The translations under genes and the position numbers were made by a program. Shown here piece by piece: positions 1-12,790 of a stretch of DNA of 64,000 bases. Every line of letters begins with the position of its first letter. Positions within the stretch are counted from its first letter, which is position 1. The DNA is from Rusavskia elegans (Eukaryota; Ascomycota; Lecanoromycetes; Teloschistales; Teloschistaceae). The stretch spans positions 926,774 through 990,773 of the forward strand of contig SAUG01000009.1 of assembly GCA_011316305.1 (NCBI GenBank), given 5' to 3'. Under the pieces are notes generated by a model, which saw only the letters and a program-made list of their open reading frames with translations, was not told the DNA's origin and ran no database searches.

Positions 1-1916
1 TTATTAGATTTTTTAATTTTCGAAATTTTATAATGAAATCTAATATAACTTTTTTCTATAAGAAAATCGGTAGTTTCTAATATTAAATCTTTTTATAATA
101 AATATATAAATCATATTTATTTTAATAATAATTAAAATATTTTTTAATATATATTTTAATATATTATTTTATTTTAAAAAACTAGTAATATTATTATAAT
201 AACTATACTATTTTTATTATATCTAAATACTTTTAGAATATTTTATTATAGTATTTTTTAATAAATTTATCGATTTTATTATCTAGTATTTATTGTTTTT
301 TTTTCGATAAAAAACTATTTTTAGTTATTTCTAAAAATATATAACGTTATATTTAGTTCGTACTAATCTACTAATAGTAATCTGGTTTTATTAATCTTTA
401 ATAATATTTTTATTAAAAACCTCCTTTATTTTTATATAATTACTTTTTCGATTTAAAATATCTATTTTTTTATTTTCTTTACCTAGAATATAGTATATTT
501 TAAATTTATATTAACCGAAAAGTTTTAACTATTATATTTATTTTTTATTAAACTACTTTATTTTTATAAAGTATAGAAAGTTTTCATAGTCTATAAAAAT
601 TAATAATTTTAATATTTTTTCTACGTATACTTTCTATTATTTTAGTATAACTACTATAGTTAATAGTTTTTTATTATAGATAGATATTATAATTTTATTT
701 TACTAGTAATAATTCTTTAGATATATATACTATTGAATACTATTTACTATTATATTATTATAGAAAATATATATTTATAGCTTAATTTAATAAATCCGTT
801 TCTATTTATAATAGTTTTTTCGGATCGAATATTTTAAATATTAGACTTTTTATATATTTTTTTTTTAATTTTTAAATATTTATTATTTTCTTTTTTTCTA
901 CTACTATTTACTAGTATTCTTTATTAAAGCTATTAGAGTAAAAGTTCTTTTAAAATAGTTTTTAATAAACTTTTAATTATAGTTAATACTTTTAAAAAAG
1001 TTTTAGTTTTTTTTAATATTTATTAATATTTCCTATTTTATAATAGTTTTTAATTTACTAAAATCGATATACAATTTATTTTATTCTATAATAAATTCTA
1101 AAAAGTTAATTTTTTTTTTATAAAATTTATATTTTTTTAGTTTAAAATATAAGTTTTTTTCTTTTAAATATTTAGAAACTTTACTAATATATTATTTATA
1201 TTTTTTAAATATTTTAAAAATAACTAGAATATTATTAAAATAGACGATAATTAATATATCTAGATATTTTCTAAATATATTATTAGAATATTTATAAATC
1301 TAAATAGTATTATTTATTTATTTATAATAACTATATTTTATTTAAAAAACTATTTTCTATTTTTATCTAGTTTTTATTTATATTTAGTTATATATTTTTC
1401 GAATATCGAATTTTATAAAATATTTTATTTTAGAAAATCTATTTATAAATTTACTAATATTTATTAATAGATATTAGTTTTCAATAATAATTTTATTTAG
1501 CTTCCGGTAATCGAAATATAAATAGAATATTCTATTCTTTTTAAATATAAAGAGAATCGGATATTCTATTAATAATTAAAATTTTTTAATAAATTTTTTT
1601 TTATATTTTTATCTAGATATTTATAGAATATTTCGAATTCGATTATAGATAATAGATAGATAGATCTAAATATAGATTATTTATTCAATTTAAATCTAGT
1701 TTTATAATTTTATATTTAATATTAAGATAATATTTTTATAGTTACTTTTTTTCGAAATAAATTTATTTAATTTTTATATTTATCTAGAATCTTTTCTAAT
1801 AGGTTTTTTTTTAAGTTTTTATTAAATAATATAAAATTTTTAAAAGATTTATAATTTTTTTTTCTATTTCTATTTTATTAATCTAGTTAATTTCTACCGG
1901 TATCTAATAAATCGGA
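1..1916 (-). pseudogene. Gy1 reverse transcriptase remnant
   Basis: Reverse-complement translation gives a recognisable Ty3/Gypsy RT with RIP damage. PILF-(I)-FKK is encoded near 1543-1560, FDYRKLNK near 1493-1513, a KFDIRKIYN stretch (family: TKLDLRDAYH) near 1388-1411, and VYFNNILV near 1222-1245. The last is the catalytic YLDD box with both D codons turned to N (GAT to AAT), which alone would kill activity. Stops inside are TAA or TAG where Q or W is expected. The frame continues to the hAT-1 junction at 1916 and resumes at 19417. Confidence 0.85.
1909..1916. repeat. Left 8-bp TSD of hAT-1
   Basis: AAATCGGA here and again at 19417-19424, a perfect match. The empty site is preserved in Gy2 near 56080-56100, where the same host sequence reads straight through. 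Confidence 0.95.
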
Positions 1917-2631
1917 TAGACTGGCCGGTTCGGATCGAATTTCCGTCGAACCGTCGGATATCCGATCCGGTTTTAGTAATCCGACCCGGATTCGATTTAC
2001 TAAACGGTCGGATCGGGTTATAGATTCTAATCCGATTTTCGAATCGAATTATAGATTCTAACCCGATTTTCGGATCGGATTATAGATTTTAATCTAAAAA
2101 TTTAATCCGAAAATCCGATCTAATCCGATTTATAATTATATTTAATAATTAAATATAAAAGTAATTTTTTCTATTTAATACTAGTAAATATAAAGTTATT
2201 TATAAATATTAGCTTATTTACCGGTATTATATAAATAGTATTATCTTCTTTTAAAAATTTTATAGATATATATCTCTTCTCTAGAACTTTTAATTCTTTA
2301 AAATTAACTATTAACTAGCTATCATTACGTTTCTAGCTATATTCCTAGATTTAATATTAATTTTTTAATAAACTAGATATTTTTTTACTACGGAGTAATA
2401 CGTTTAATATATATTACAGTTAGTTTATTAATCTATAAAAATTAAATATAGTCGGATATATATAATAATATAATAAAATAATATATTTATTTAATAGAAA
2501 AGTAACTATCTATATCTCTATTATATTCTATAAAACTATTGATACTATACTTTATATTCTATTAATCTCTCTATTTATATATATAATCGCGACGTCGGTA
2601 AATATTTCGCGATATAATCTAGCGAAAAATA

Positions 2632-3039
2632 TATTACGTCCACGATTCCATAGAAGTTTTCTAGAAAATTAGCCGAATAAACGAGCCTAATTATCTATAG
2701 TCGTTTATAGTCGCTATAGTCGCTCCTCCCGAAGGATTTTTAGTACGCGGCTATCTGTCGGCCTTTATAGCTACTTTTAATATATATATTACCTATTATT
2801 TCTATAGATAGCTTTTTTTATTAGTCGTTAATATAATTATTACATATATTTCTACTATTTTCTTTTTAATTATCTCGTAATAAAGATATTTTAAAATATC
2901 GTAACAATATTTCTACAGCTATATAAAATTAGTTATAATAATACATACTAGAATTCCTTTACTATTTAATAGTTCGGATTATATCTACGGCTATAGCTAA
3001 ATTTAAACGTAACGCTTTCTAATATATAGGAATATTATA
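2632..3039 (+). repeat. 5' LTR of Gy5 (408 bp)
   Basis: Matches 5578-5985 over its whole length, with mainly C/T and G/A differences. It starts TATTACG (TGTTACG before RIP) and ends ATATTATA. Confidence 0.9.
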
Positions 3040-3289
3040 TTTTAATAATTTACTATATTAATTTTATTATCTATCCTATAAACCGAAACGATACTATTAA
3101 AGTAGTAATACTAAATATTTATAAAGGAAATAAAAAATCTTTAAAACTATAGTTTATTTAGATAAATTTCTATTTCGTATTATATATAAATTAGTTTCCG
3201 AATAAAATAATTAAGGTTTTATTTATAATTTCGTATCTAGGAAAGGCTGTTTTTAATTAGATATAGTCCCGGTTAGAAAACTATCTTAG

Positions 3290-3850
3290 TAACTCGGAAG
3301 GTTAAAGGAAAGATAAAATAAAATAAATTTTCTATACCTTTAGTAATTCTATTATAGCTATAAAAGAAACCTTTAGAAATAATAATAAAGATAGAGTAAC
3401 GGGTAGAAAACTAATAGTTCTAAAATAGTAAAAGTCGGTAGCTATCTATACTATTTAGTTTAGAATATTAGTTTATAAAATAGACTAGAAAAATTTAGCT
3501 TTAAAAGTTTATTTCTATAAAAGACTTTATATAAAAGTTAAAGAAGCTATAGTAACGATCGAAAAATTAGACTCGCTAGTAGATTTTATTAAACTCGCGA
3601 TAAAGATCGATATTAGATAATACGAAATATATTTAAATAAATAGGCGTTTAATAAAATAGAATCTATTAAAAGAAAACCTAGAAGAAACCTAATAGAGCT
3701 CGATACTACCGAGACTAGAAGATCGTAAACTAAAGCTTATTACTTATACGAAAAGATAGAATACTTTAAAAGGAATTATCTAATTAAAAAAGTAACTAAA
3801 GTAATCGAAAATTAGTTCGAAGTAATAGAAAAATTACCCGGGAAAATAAC
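3290..3850 (+). pseudogene. Gy5 Gag remnant with zinc knuckle
   Basis: One plus-strand frame reads as a retrotransposon capsid region followed by a CCHC knuckle near 3733-3790. In the translation AYYLYEKIEYFKRNY each Y at a cysteine position and the Y at the histidine position is explained by RIP (TGC/TGT to TAT, CAT to TAT), restoring CX2CX4HX4C spacing. Upstream the frame reads SLVDFIKLAIKIDIR, typical of the C-terminal Gag core. Stops are TAA and TAG only. The frame carries on poorly to about 5100 without an RT match. Confidence 0.7.
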
Positions 3851-5577
3851 TAATAAATATATAGTAAAAAGCTAGTTAGCCTGCTATAATAATAATTACT
3901 TTATCTATCTATCGGATAAAAAAAGATTAGAATAATATCCTATAGAACCTAGAAAAGCGTAAAAATTTAAAAGGTTAATATTCGAATTTAAGTTATATAA
4001 AACCGAAAACCTCTTACTACAGCGTTTAAAGTTAAAATCGGAAGTTAATAAACGATAGTTCTCGTAAATAAAAAAGAAGATAACAAGATTACGAAAAGAT
4101 TTTATAATAAAATCGAAGGATATCTCTATAGGCGAATAATATATAATAATAGAATTCTCGATATCGAAGTTAAAATAAAGAACGGACTAATTAATACTAT
4201 AAATTTTACTATAATTAATAATTTAAGAGATTATATCGTCTTAGAAAACGAATAGAAAGAATCGATTATAGAAAAACTAACGAAAAAAAGTATAATTAGT
4301 AATAAAATAGAACTATAAATAATATATCTTCTAGTCTATAAAAGTTTTTTATATAAAAAAATAGACGTCCTATCGATAATAAATTATAAAAAGATTAAAT
4401 ATTTAGATACGAAATTTGAAAAAGGCGGAAAAGTATAAAAAATAAAGATTTAAAAAAAATATTATTACTTTTTCTAAAAATTTATAAAAAAATATAATAA
4501 AAGCGAAAAACTAATCTAATAGTTATAGATAGACTACGTGAGAAAAGTATATTAAAATATAGTTAAAGCTATAGATAAAATCGAATACTCTAAATCTAAC
4601 TATATAAATTATAATAAAGAAATACTAGATCTATTATTTACTATTTAACCTAGAAATAAAGATTTCGACTGGTACCTATCGTTAATATTATAGGACGAAA
4701 TAGTTACTAAAAAATAAAAATTAGTAGCGCTTTCGAAAGATCTTGATATAATTTATAATATAAATACCTAAATAAAAATACGGAAGACGATAGTAAAGAA
4801 ACCTTTTACTAGATTTTCTTCAGAATTCTATAGTTTCTATAGATTAAAAAAAGTTAAAATCTTTTAAAAATCGATCCAGATTATTTAAACTAAATCTAGA
4901 AATTAATTTAACAGACGCCTTTTACGCGGCTAACGTAAATCTAATAGAGGAGTAAAATATAATAGAATTATCGAACTCGTTGGAACGAAATAAAACGCGT
5001 TACTTCTAAATAATAAAGTTACTTTCGCGTTTATCTAACGCGCGGTAATAAGTAATAAGACGTTTTTATTTTCTAAAAAGTCGGCGAAAGTCGAACTCCT
5101 AAACTAGACGTTTATTACGAATTTCTTTTTCGGAATTAAAAAAGAATTTAATATAATAATAAATTTCGGAATATTTATTAAAGACGTTTATAATATTAGA
5201 ACGTAATTTATTTTTTATATTTTTAAGACGTTTTTCTAATAAAAGGTTTATAAAAAAGAATAAACCTAATAATTAATAATATAGATAGTATCGGAAATTA
5301 AAAGATTATAGAATTTCTAAACCCGAGTATATTTACTATAAATATTACTACTAAACTCGACTTTATATTCTTTTAAAGAATTTCGAATATATAATAAATA
5401 AAGAAACGGTATCCTAAACTCTTTTAACTAAATATAACGAAAAGATTTCAAGCGGTTTTCTTTTCGAGAACGTATAATAGAGGTATTTATAGATTAGAAA
5501 TTAAAAAGGAAAAAAGACCCTTTTTATACCCCGTATATACTAACTAAACTAGGTAAGAAACGATATAAAGGAAGCTA

Positions 5578-5985
5578 TATTATATCTACGATTCTATAAA
5601 GATTTTCTAAAAAATTAGCCGAAAAAACGAGCCTAATTATATATAGCCGTTTATAGTCGCTATAGTTACTTCTTCCGAAAGACTTTTAGTACGCGGCTAT
5701 CTATCGGCTTTTATAGCTACTTTTAATATATATATTATTTATTACTCCTATAGATAGTTTTTTTCGTTAATTATTAATATAATTATTAAATATATCTTTA
5801 CTATTTTCTTTTTAATTACTTCGTAATAAAGATACTTTATAATATCGTAATCGTCCCTCTATAACAATATAGGATTAGTTATAATAACCTATACTAGGAT
5901 TCCTTTACTAGTTAGTAGCTCGGACTACGTCTACGGCTGTAGCTAGGCTCGAACGTAACGCTTTCTGATATATAGAGACGTTACA
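5578..5985 (+). repeat. 3' LTR of Gy5 (408 bp)
   Basis: Direct repeat of 2632-3039. It keeps more original bases at its end (ACGTTACA), which fixes the LTR boundary and the neighbouring 5-bp duplication agata. Confidence 0.9.
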
Positions 5986-6147
5986 AGATATTTTAGAAAT
6001 AAAAGGTTCGAAGCTTTTCTAATATCTATAGATTTCGTAAAATATAATAGTTTTAGGCTTCTATTTATATTTCTTTCGATAGATTATTAGCTAGACTATT
6101 TAGAAAATATTACTTTACAGTATTACTTGTACTATAGTACTATAAAA

Positions 6148-6149
<2 letters not shown>

Positions 6150-6180
<31 letters not shown>
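6150..6180. repeat. Poly(T) tract, 31 T
   Basis: An uninterrupted run of 31 T inside hAT-1. The aligned part of hAT-2 (near 26425) has only a short mixed pyrimidine stretch, so the run is an expansion private to this copy. Confidence 0.95.
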
Positions 6181-6186
<6 letters not shown>

Positions 6187-6521
6187 TCCGATTTTATTTC
6201 TTCGAATCTTCGCTATATTTCTACAGGTCGGAATTAATTTTTTACCTAGAATAGTTTTAGTATTAATATACGATTAATTATATTACTTTAATATATTATT
6301 TCTATTTAGATACAAACGTACTATATATTATACTACGATAAATAAAAAGAACGAAAAACTAATAATAAAATAAAGTATAATACGGTATAGTATATAGTAT
6401 ATTAATATTATATTATAATACTCAATTATTAAAAAATAGAAAATTAGAAATAAAATAAAAATAATCGTCGGCAATACTATAGCTAGAAGATTAGAATTTT
6501 AAACGAGTTTATATATTTCTA

Positions 6522-6610
6522 TACCGTATATTCAATGTTGGTATACCAACGCTTGATTTGTTTATCGAACCACTGGTTCACCGAGTACCAAAATTAAAAC
6601 AAATAACTAA
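6522..6610 (+). mobile_element. K1: 89-bp 5'-truncated copy of family K
   Basis: It consists only of the 3' end of family K: the palindrome GAACCACTGGTTC and the tail AAAACAAATAACTAA. A perfect 11-bp duplication atatatttcta flanks it (6511-6521 and 6611-6621), and hAT-2 shows the empty site. It keeps many CpA and TpG sites although its surroundings are saturated with RIP. Confidence 0.88.
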
Positions 6611-7548
6611 ATATATTTCTAAAAACTTCTAGTATATTCTATTACTATAATATATAGAACCCTTAGATATTTCTATAGCTACTAATTATATTACTCTACT
6701 ATATTATTTAGTATACTATCTATTATATTTGTATTAAAGTTACTATTTATTAAACCAAAATCAGTTATAAACTATAAACGCGGTAAAAAGTAGTCTTATA
6801 TCGAATATTAGTTTTATAAAAAATAGAATATAGACGATATTATAATATATAAATACTTTAAAAAATTTAAAGAAATAGATTTCTAGAAAAGTATAAATAT
6901 AAAAACGAGGGCTCTATTAGAATAGAACGTTAGAGATTAGAAAATAGATTATAGAATCGAGAAAATAATTTATAGTAATAAAATAAAGTAATATATACTA
7001 TATAAAGTAATAATCTATATATAGTATTATTTTATAAAAACGATCTATATACTAAAACTCTTATAGAAACTATAGGAAAGGCGATAACTATTAAAAAGAT
7101 AAAGTAGAAATAAAACGAAATAATATATTAAAATAATATATCGAATAAAAATAAAGCTATCTAGTATAGAAATATTTTTTCTAATCTAATATAGTTATTA
7201 ATAATTCGAATAGAATAATTTTAACGAAGTATATAGCTCTAATTATTAATTTTATCTAGTAACGAGTTATCTATTATACCGGCCTCTAAAAACTTTAGTC
7301 CGCTAGAACCTTAGACTTCCTAGAAAAATAGACGATATCTACTAGAAAGTTTAGTTATAGCAGAAATACGGCTAATAAATATATTAAGTCTCTCTATAGA
7401 AAAAAGGATAAAAATAGCGATAATATTATTAGAATTTATAAAAAGAATTAGATAGTAGAAATATACTCTTCTATACGGAATAATATTAAATTTAGAAATA
7501 ATAAAAATTTAATTAGAAGTATTAATTTTAATAGTTAAAATACAGATA

Positions 7549-7641
7549 TAGAAAAAGATAAAAATATAGATAAAGATATAAAAAAAGATAAAAATAAAGA
7601 TAAAGATAAAAATAAAGATAAAAATAAAGATAAAAATATAG
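7549..7641 (+). repeat. Hexanucleotide GATAAA-type tandem repeat in hAT-1
   Basis: Irregular units of gataaa and aataaa. Read on the plus strand they give alternating D/N-K residues, as if a lysine-aspartate-rich tail of an element protein had been there. The same array, longer, is in hAT-2 at about 27719-27865. Confidence 0.9.
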
Positions 7642-8932
7642 AAGGGAGTATTAAACTATCTAAATAATTATATAAACCGAGAGATAATAGTCTAGAAATG
7701 ATATATTATCTATATATACTACGATACTAATACTAAATAAAAAGTATATTAGATTAATCTATCTAATATACTTTTAAAATCTTTTTTAAATAGATTTTTT
7801 TCTAAAAATATAATATTATCCTTTATTTCTATCCGATTAAATATATCCTATAGTTTCTCTAATACTTCGTCGAAATCTAAGTCTATAGTATAGTTATAGT
7901 ATTTAATTATTATCGTCTGCTTTATATACTATAGAATTATTTAGGTTTAATCCTATTAATAAACTCTTTTAATAAAATTAAAAGTCCGTTTAATTCCGAC
8001 TAAAGATATTAGATAAAAAAGAATATCGCGAGCTATCTATATTAATTTTAGAAAATTTAAAGTATTATCTTTCTAAAATATCCAGTTTAAATTATCTTCG
8101 GTAGTATTAACGCGAAGATATTAATTAGCTTCGGAAATAGATATTTAAAAGTACTAGAACTATTAAAAAAAACTATTTAAAATAGTTATAGTAGACTATT
8201 AACTAGTTAGTATATTTATAATTTATAACTATTATATATTATTTTATTTTCCTATTTATAGCGGGTTTTATAATTTAGTAAATTAATAGAGATCCTATAG
8301 TATTTATTAAAGTATTTAATAAATTCGTTCCGATATTTATCTATATATTCCGAATATTTTTCTATATTTTTCTTTTATTTATCAGTATCCTAGCTTCGAT
8401 AAAAGCTAAACTTTACTATAGAATTAAAAATATTTATAAAGTTATATATTAGTTTTCTATTATCTTTAATATAAAAATAAGATTTAGTAAATTTAGTAAA
8501 AGCTTCTTTATAAACTATTAGTACTATCGCCTTTTAAAAATAGTTCGAAATTGTTATAATTTTCTATACTTTAATAGAATAATTATAAAACGTATTATAA
8601 AGTCGATATACTAGATAACATCTAACGCCTATAATTCGCGAAACTATTAAAAAAAATTTTAGAATAGCTATAGTATACAATCTATAAGAAAATGAAATTA
8701 TTACTTATCTATATTTAAAGTAATCCTTTATATTTATAGGTTTCGCGAATTTTTTTCGAAGAATTTATTAATAGTTTAGCGAAGTAGATATACCCTATAA
8801 ATTATAAAATAAATCGAATTCTATCGAATACGAATATTTTAAATAAAGTTTCTAATATAGAAATTAGGGTCGGCTCTATTCTAAAATTCTTTAAAATAAA
8901 ATATATATTAAAAGGTAATACCGGAATAGATA

Positions 8933-8937
8933 GTAAT
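8933..8937. repeat. Left 5-bp TSD of Gy4
   Basis: GTAAT, perfectly repeated at 17587-17591. hAT-2 near 30730-30740 shows the unoccupied site. Confidence 0.93.
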
Positions 8938-9176
8938 TATTAAATAGATATATTTCTAAAACAGTATACGATTACAAACCAGATAAAAGGTATATAATAA
9001 AACTAATTTATATCCTTGAAAGACTAGAGTATAGCCTAGTAATAAAAGAAAGAAAAAAGCGGAAAAAAATCAAGATCCGATACGCTAATAACGCTCTAGT
9101 AACTAGGCGGCGAGTCTTATTTCTAAACGTCCTAATTATATCTCTAGAATCTATATAACGCGTTTAACGCTTTATA
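8938..9176 (-). repeat. 3' LTR of Gy4 (239 bp)
   Basis: Matches 17348-17586 without net length change. Both begin TATTAAATAGAT (TG to TA by RIP) and end TTTATA. Confidence 0.92.
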
Positions 9177-10389
9177 ATTACCTTATTTCTAGTAATATTA
9201 TCTTCGATATTATATTATATCTATCTATATATATTTATAGTATTTATTAAACGAATCTATTAATTTTATAATTAACTATAAAAATTTAAATGAGTAAAAA
9301 AAAGTTATTTTTTAGCTACTATTATAATATACCTTTATCTATATATAACTATACTTTAGCTATATAGATATATACTAGTATAAAGCTAAAAATAAAAATA
9401 CTACTATAAATTAAATATAGATTTTTCGGAATTTATATATAAACGCGGACGTATTAACTATTATACTATAGTACTATTAAGTAATAATATAATATTATTT
9501 CAATCTATATCTTCGAAAGAATATACTATAATAAAGCTAAAAAGAATATAGCGCTACTACGATTTAAATATAGATTTCCTAGAATTTACTAGATAACCCG
9601 GGGTATATTACTATTATACTATAGTATCGATTTAGTTAATACTATAACTTTACTTTAGTAGATATTTTTGAAGGAATATACTATATCTATAGATATATAT
9701 TATACTCGTATCTATATATATATATAGTTTATAAATAATATTAGATAAAAGTTTTAATAAATATAATTAAATCCGAATCTAATACGAATATTTAAAGATC
9801 CTAAATAGTAAATAAATAAACGTTCGGAACGACGAGCTTCCGATATACTAGCGATAATATAGTAATATTTTATTTAATAGAAATTTTAATTTCCTATACT
9901 TTATTTATTCGAATAATTTTCTATTATTTATATAAATTCTTTATTTTTATATATATAGAATATCTTTTCGACTATATATTAGATATTTATATTATATAAC
10001 CAATAATTATAATAGTATAGATCGCTTCCGGCTAGTTTTTAAATATATTAAAAACTATCTAACGAATATCTATTTAAAATATAAAAAGAATTAATAAGAT
10101 TTTTCTAATTATAAAATCGTATAGGTACTTCTATTATACTAGTTTTAGGCTAACTATAACAGATACTTTACTCTTTTAATTTAGCTATAAAATAGTTAAT
10201 AAATACTTATTATTTTATAATTTAGAACTAGAAAAAACTTTCGTCCGATAATTATAAATTCGTAAAGAAGCTCGTTTTAAATATTATTAATATTATTAAA
10301 TATATTTCGACTTCGGATATAATATTATACGATTTTACCTATAATTTTAATATTCTAAAATAGTTTATAAAAATTCTAAATTTAATTAT

Positions 10390-11290
10390 TTAGTAATTCG
10401 ATATCTATAAATATAGAAATAAAGATCTAGCTAGAAAGAATATAGTTATATAGAATCGATAAGTAGTTTTAAAAATAGAAATTAAAGATTTAAAATTCTA
10501 GCGCCTTTTAGCTATATTTTTTTCTTCCGGCTTTATCTTTATACGCGAATTCGGCTCGTTATTACCGTCTTTATTTATTTTTTATTTATATCGCGAAAGC
10601 TCTATCCCGCCGGTAGTATTTAGATTTCTATCTTTTAGGATAGATATTACTAGTATCCCGGTAGAGGTATAGATATCTATTATAATATCCCGTTCTATTT
10701 CTATACTATATCCGTCTTTTAACGGTCTAAAATCTTTAGATAGAAGTAATTTTCTATATAAGATAGCGAATTACTAATATATTACTATAGAATTACTAAA
10801 TACGTTTCGGATTATAGTCTTTCCGGTTATAAATCAATATAAATAGCGCCTATTTTGTTCTACTAGCTTTATTCGAGATCTTTCTAATAATAAAGCCCTC
10901 TAGACGCGAACGTCTACTTTCGGATATTCTACGCCGTTAATAGTATAACCGATATCTACTATTAAAATTTCTTTACGAAAGTCGATATTTTCTTTATTTA
11001 TCTTATTACTTTTAAAGCTAATATAGCTTTCTAGTAGATTATTCCCCGCTTTTAATAACTATAATAATAACGACTTCTATTAAAATATTACTTTTCCCCG
11101 CGCTATTAAATAAAAGGAAGATATATATTTATTTCCGGTAGTTCTATTATAGTCTTTCCTAACTTTATTCTATATAGCTTCGAGGGCGCCGGAAGTATCC
11201 GGACTCTAACCTTTAAAAATTAGGATTACTAATACTCTAGCCCTTTAGACGGTCTCTTTAGTAAATAGTCTAATATCTTTTAATACTTTT
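10390..11290 (-). pseudogene. Possible accessory reading frame of Gy4 between integrase and 3' LTR; unknown function
   Basis: The reverse complement of this stretch has one frame with about 300 codons in which the only stops are scattered TAA and TAG (roughly ten), all at places a Q or W codon could have stood. It reads through segments such as DIGYTINGVEYPKVDVRV and KDFRPLKDGYSIEIERD, and it is more GC-rich than its neighbours. It lies after integrase, where some LTR elements keep an extra gene. I do not recognise a family. It could instead be part of an unrecognised nested element. Confidence 0.4.
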
Positions 11291-12359
11291 AATTCTATTT
11301 ATAAATTTCTTTAAATTATTTTTTTAATAGCGTTCCGAAAGATTACTTTCTTTATACTATTTCCCCTGCCTATTATAAAATAAAAAGATAGTATAGAATA
11401 GAAATTCGCTACGAAATTAGATTATCTGCGTCGTTATAGATATCTAAAGATAAAAAAACAAGATTTTTATTATAGTAAATAAAAATATAGTATTATAGAT
11501 TCTATAGGATAATTCTAATAAATTTTATTAACTATAAATTTATTTCCAGATATATATATTATATATATACTCTATAAACGTCTAGTACCTATAAATATAG
11601 CTTATTTCTATTAAATTCCGCCTTTTTTATATTCTAGCTTACGCTTTTTTATTAGGAGATTTTTTTAATTATATATTTTAATAAATTCCTAAACGTTTTC
11701 GAGGTTTTTTTATAGCTACTAGGAATTATATTCCTTTAACTAACTAGTTTATTTAATTAGATATTCGGCTTTTAGATTCTCGTTTTTTTTAGATTTTATA
11801 AACTTTTTATCTAAGATAGCTTCTACCTCCTATTTCTTTTTATTATCGATAGATTTAGGTAATAGGTACTCTAGTAATTCGCTATTTTAACGGCGATAGA
11901 ACTTTTCTAATAAAAATATATAGAAGGTATTATAGATCTTTAATCTAACTAAAAAAACTAACCGGTAAATTTAAAAATCTATATATTTTATAATCCGATA
12001 CAAGCCTATAAATTTAGAGGTAATTTTCTATAATTATTTAAATTTTAGGTTTTTTATAGATAATAATACTAAATTACTAACTTTATATTTTATCGGTAGA
12101 TATTTTTTATTATAATATTTAGTCTAGCTTGCCTAAATTTCTTTCTAGTTCGTACGTATCGATTTATATATTTTTTATAAATTTATAACGTATTTTTTAC
12201 TACTAGTACCTTTATATTTATTATTTCCTTTTTTACGGCGTTATTTTTAACGCCTTCGAATATTATATTAGAGTTATAATCTATTAGCGATTCGAAAGAA
12301 AATATTTTTATAATATTATATTCGCTATTATTATAGGCGAATTTAGCTAAAAGTAGAAA

Positions 12360-12790
12360 TTTAGTCTAGTTTTTTTATTTTTTATAAATATATACTTTAA
12401 AATAATATTCTAGTAATTAATTCTATTTTTCTATCTATCTATCTATTTAAAAATAAAATACTATATTCAAATAATATTTAATTTTTAGATAATAGCAGAT
12501 TTCTAACTAGAATTCGTTTATAAAAAAAAAGCTTCTATCGCTAATAATTCTATTAGGAATAAATTTTTTATATTTAAATTTATTAATAATAAATTTTCTA
12601 AAATTCTTCGTGATAATTATTTTATAATATAAAATATACCTCGTTATTTTAGTAAATCGATCGATAGCTACTAGTACTAAGTCTACTACGTCTCGAAAAT
12701 ATCGAATAGGCAGTAGTCTAATAATAAAATCTATCGCTATTTCTTTCTATAATTATATAAAATGTTGGAAATTCTAAAGTTTTCTATATA
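12360..12790 (-). pseudogene. Gy4 integrase remnant
   Basis: The reverse-complement frame reads KEIAIDFI, then DLVLVAIDRFTK (near 12648-12685), then a second catalytic segment NRIISDRSFFF (near 12525-12560). It continues toward a region aligned with the family QTDGQTERxNQxLEQYLR block. These are the core signatures of Ty3/Gypsy integrase: the first and second acidic residues are still visible and the third region is obscured by RIP. It is followed by the long 3' region of Gy4. Confidence 0.88.

Larger units (their letters stand above)
2632..5985 (+). mobile_element. Gy5: short LTR retrotransposon with Gag, apparently lacking RT and integrase
   Basis: Two direct repeats of exactly 408 bp (2632-3039 and 5578-5985) flank 2538 bp. 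The LTRs began TGTTACG and ended CGTTACA before RIP. Five-base duplications flank the element (aaata at 2627-2631, agata at 5986-5990, differing by G to A). hAT-2 carries the empty site. The internal part encodes a Gag with one zinc knuckle on the plus strand. I found no RT, RNase H or integrase signature, so it is probably non-autonomous or internally deleted. A purine-rich tract (aaaggaag) lies just upstream of the 3' LTR. Confidence 0.88.
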
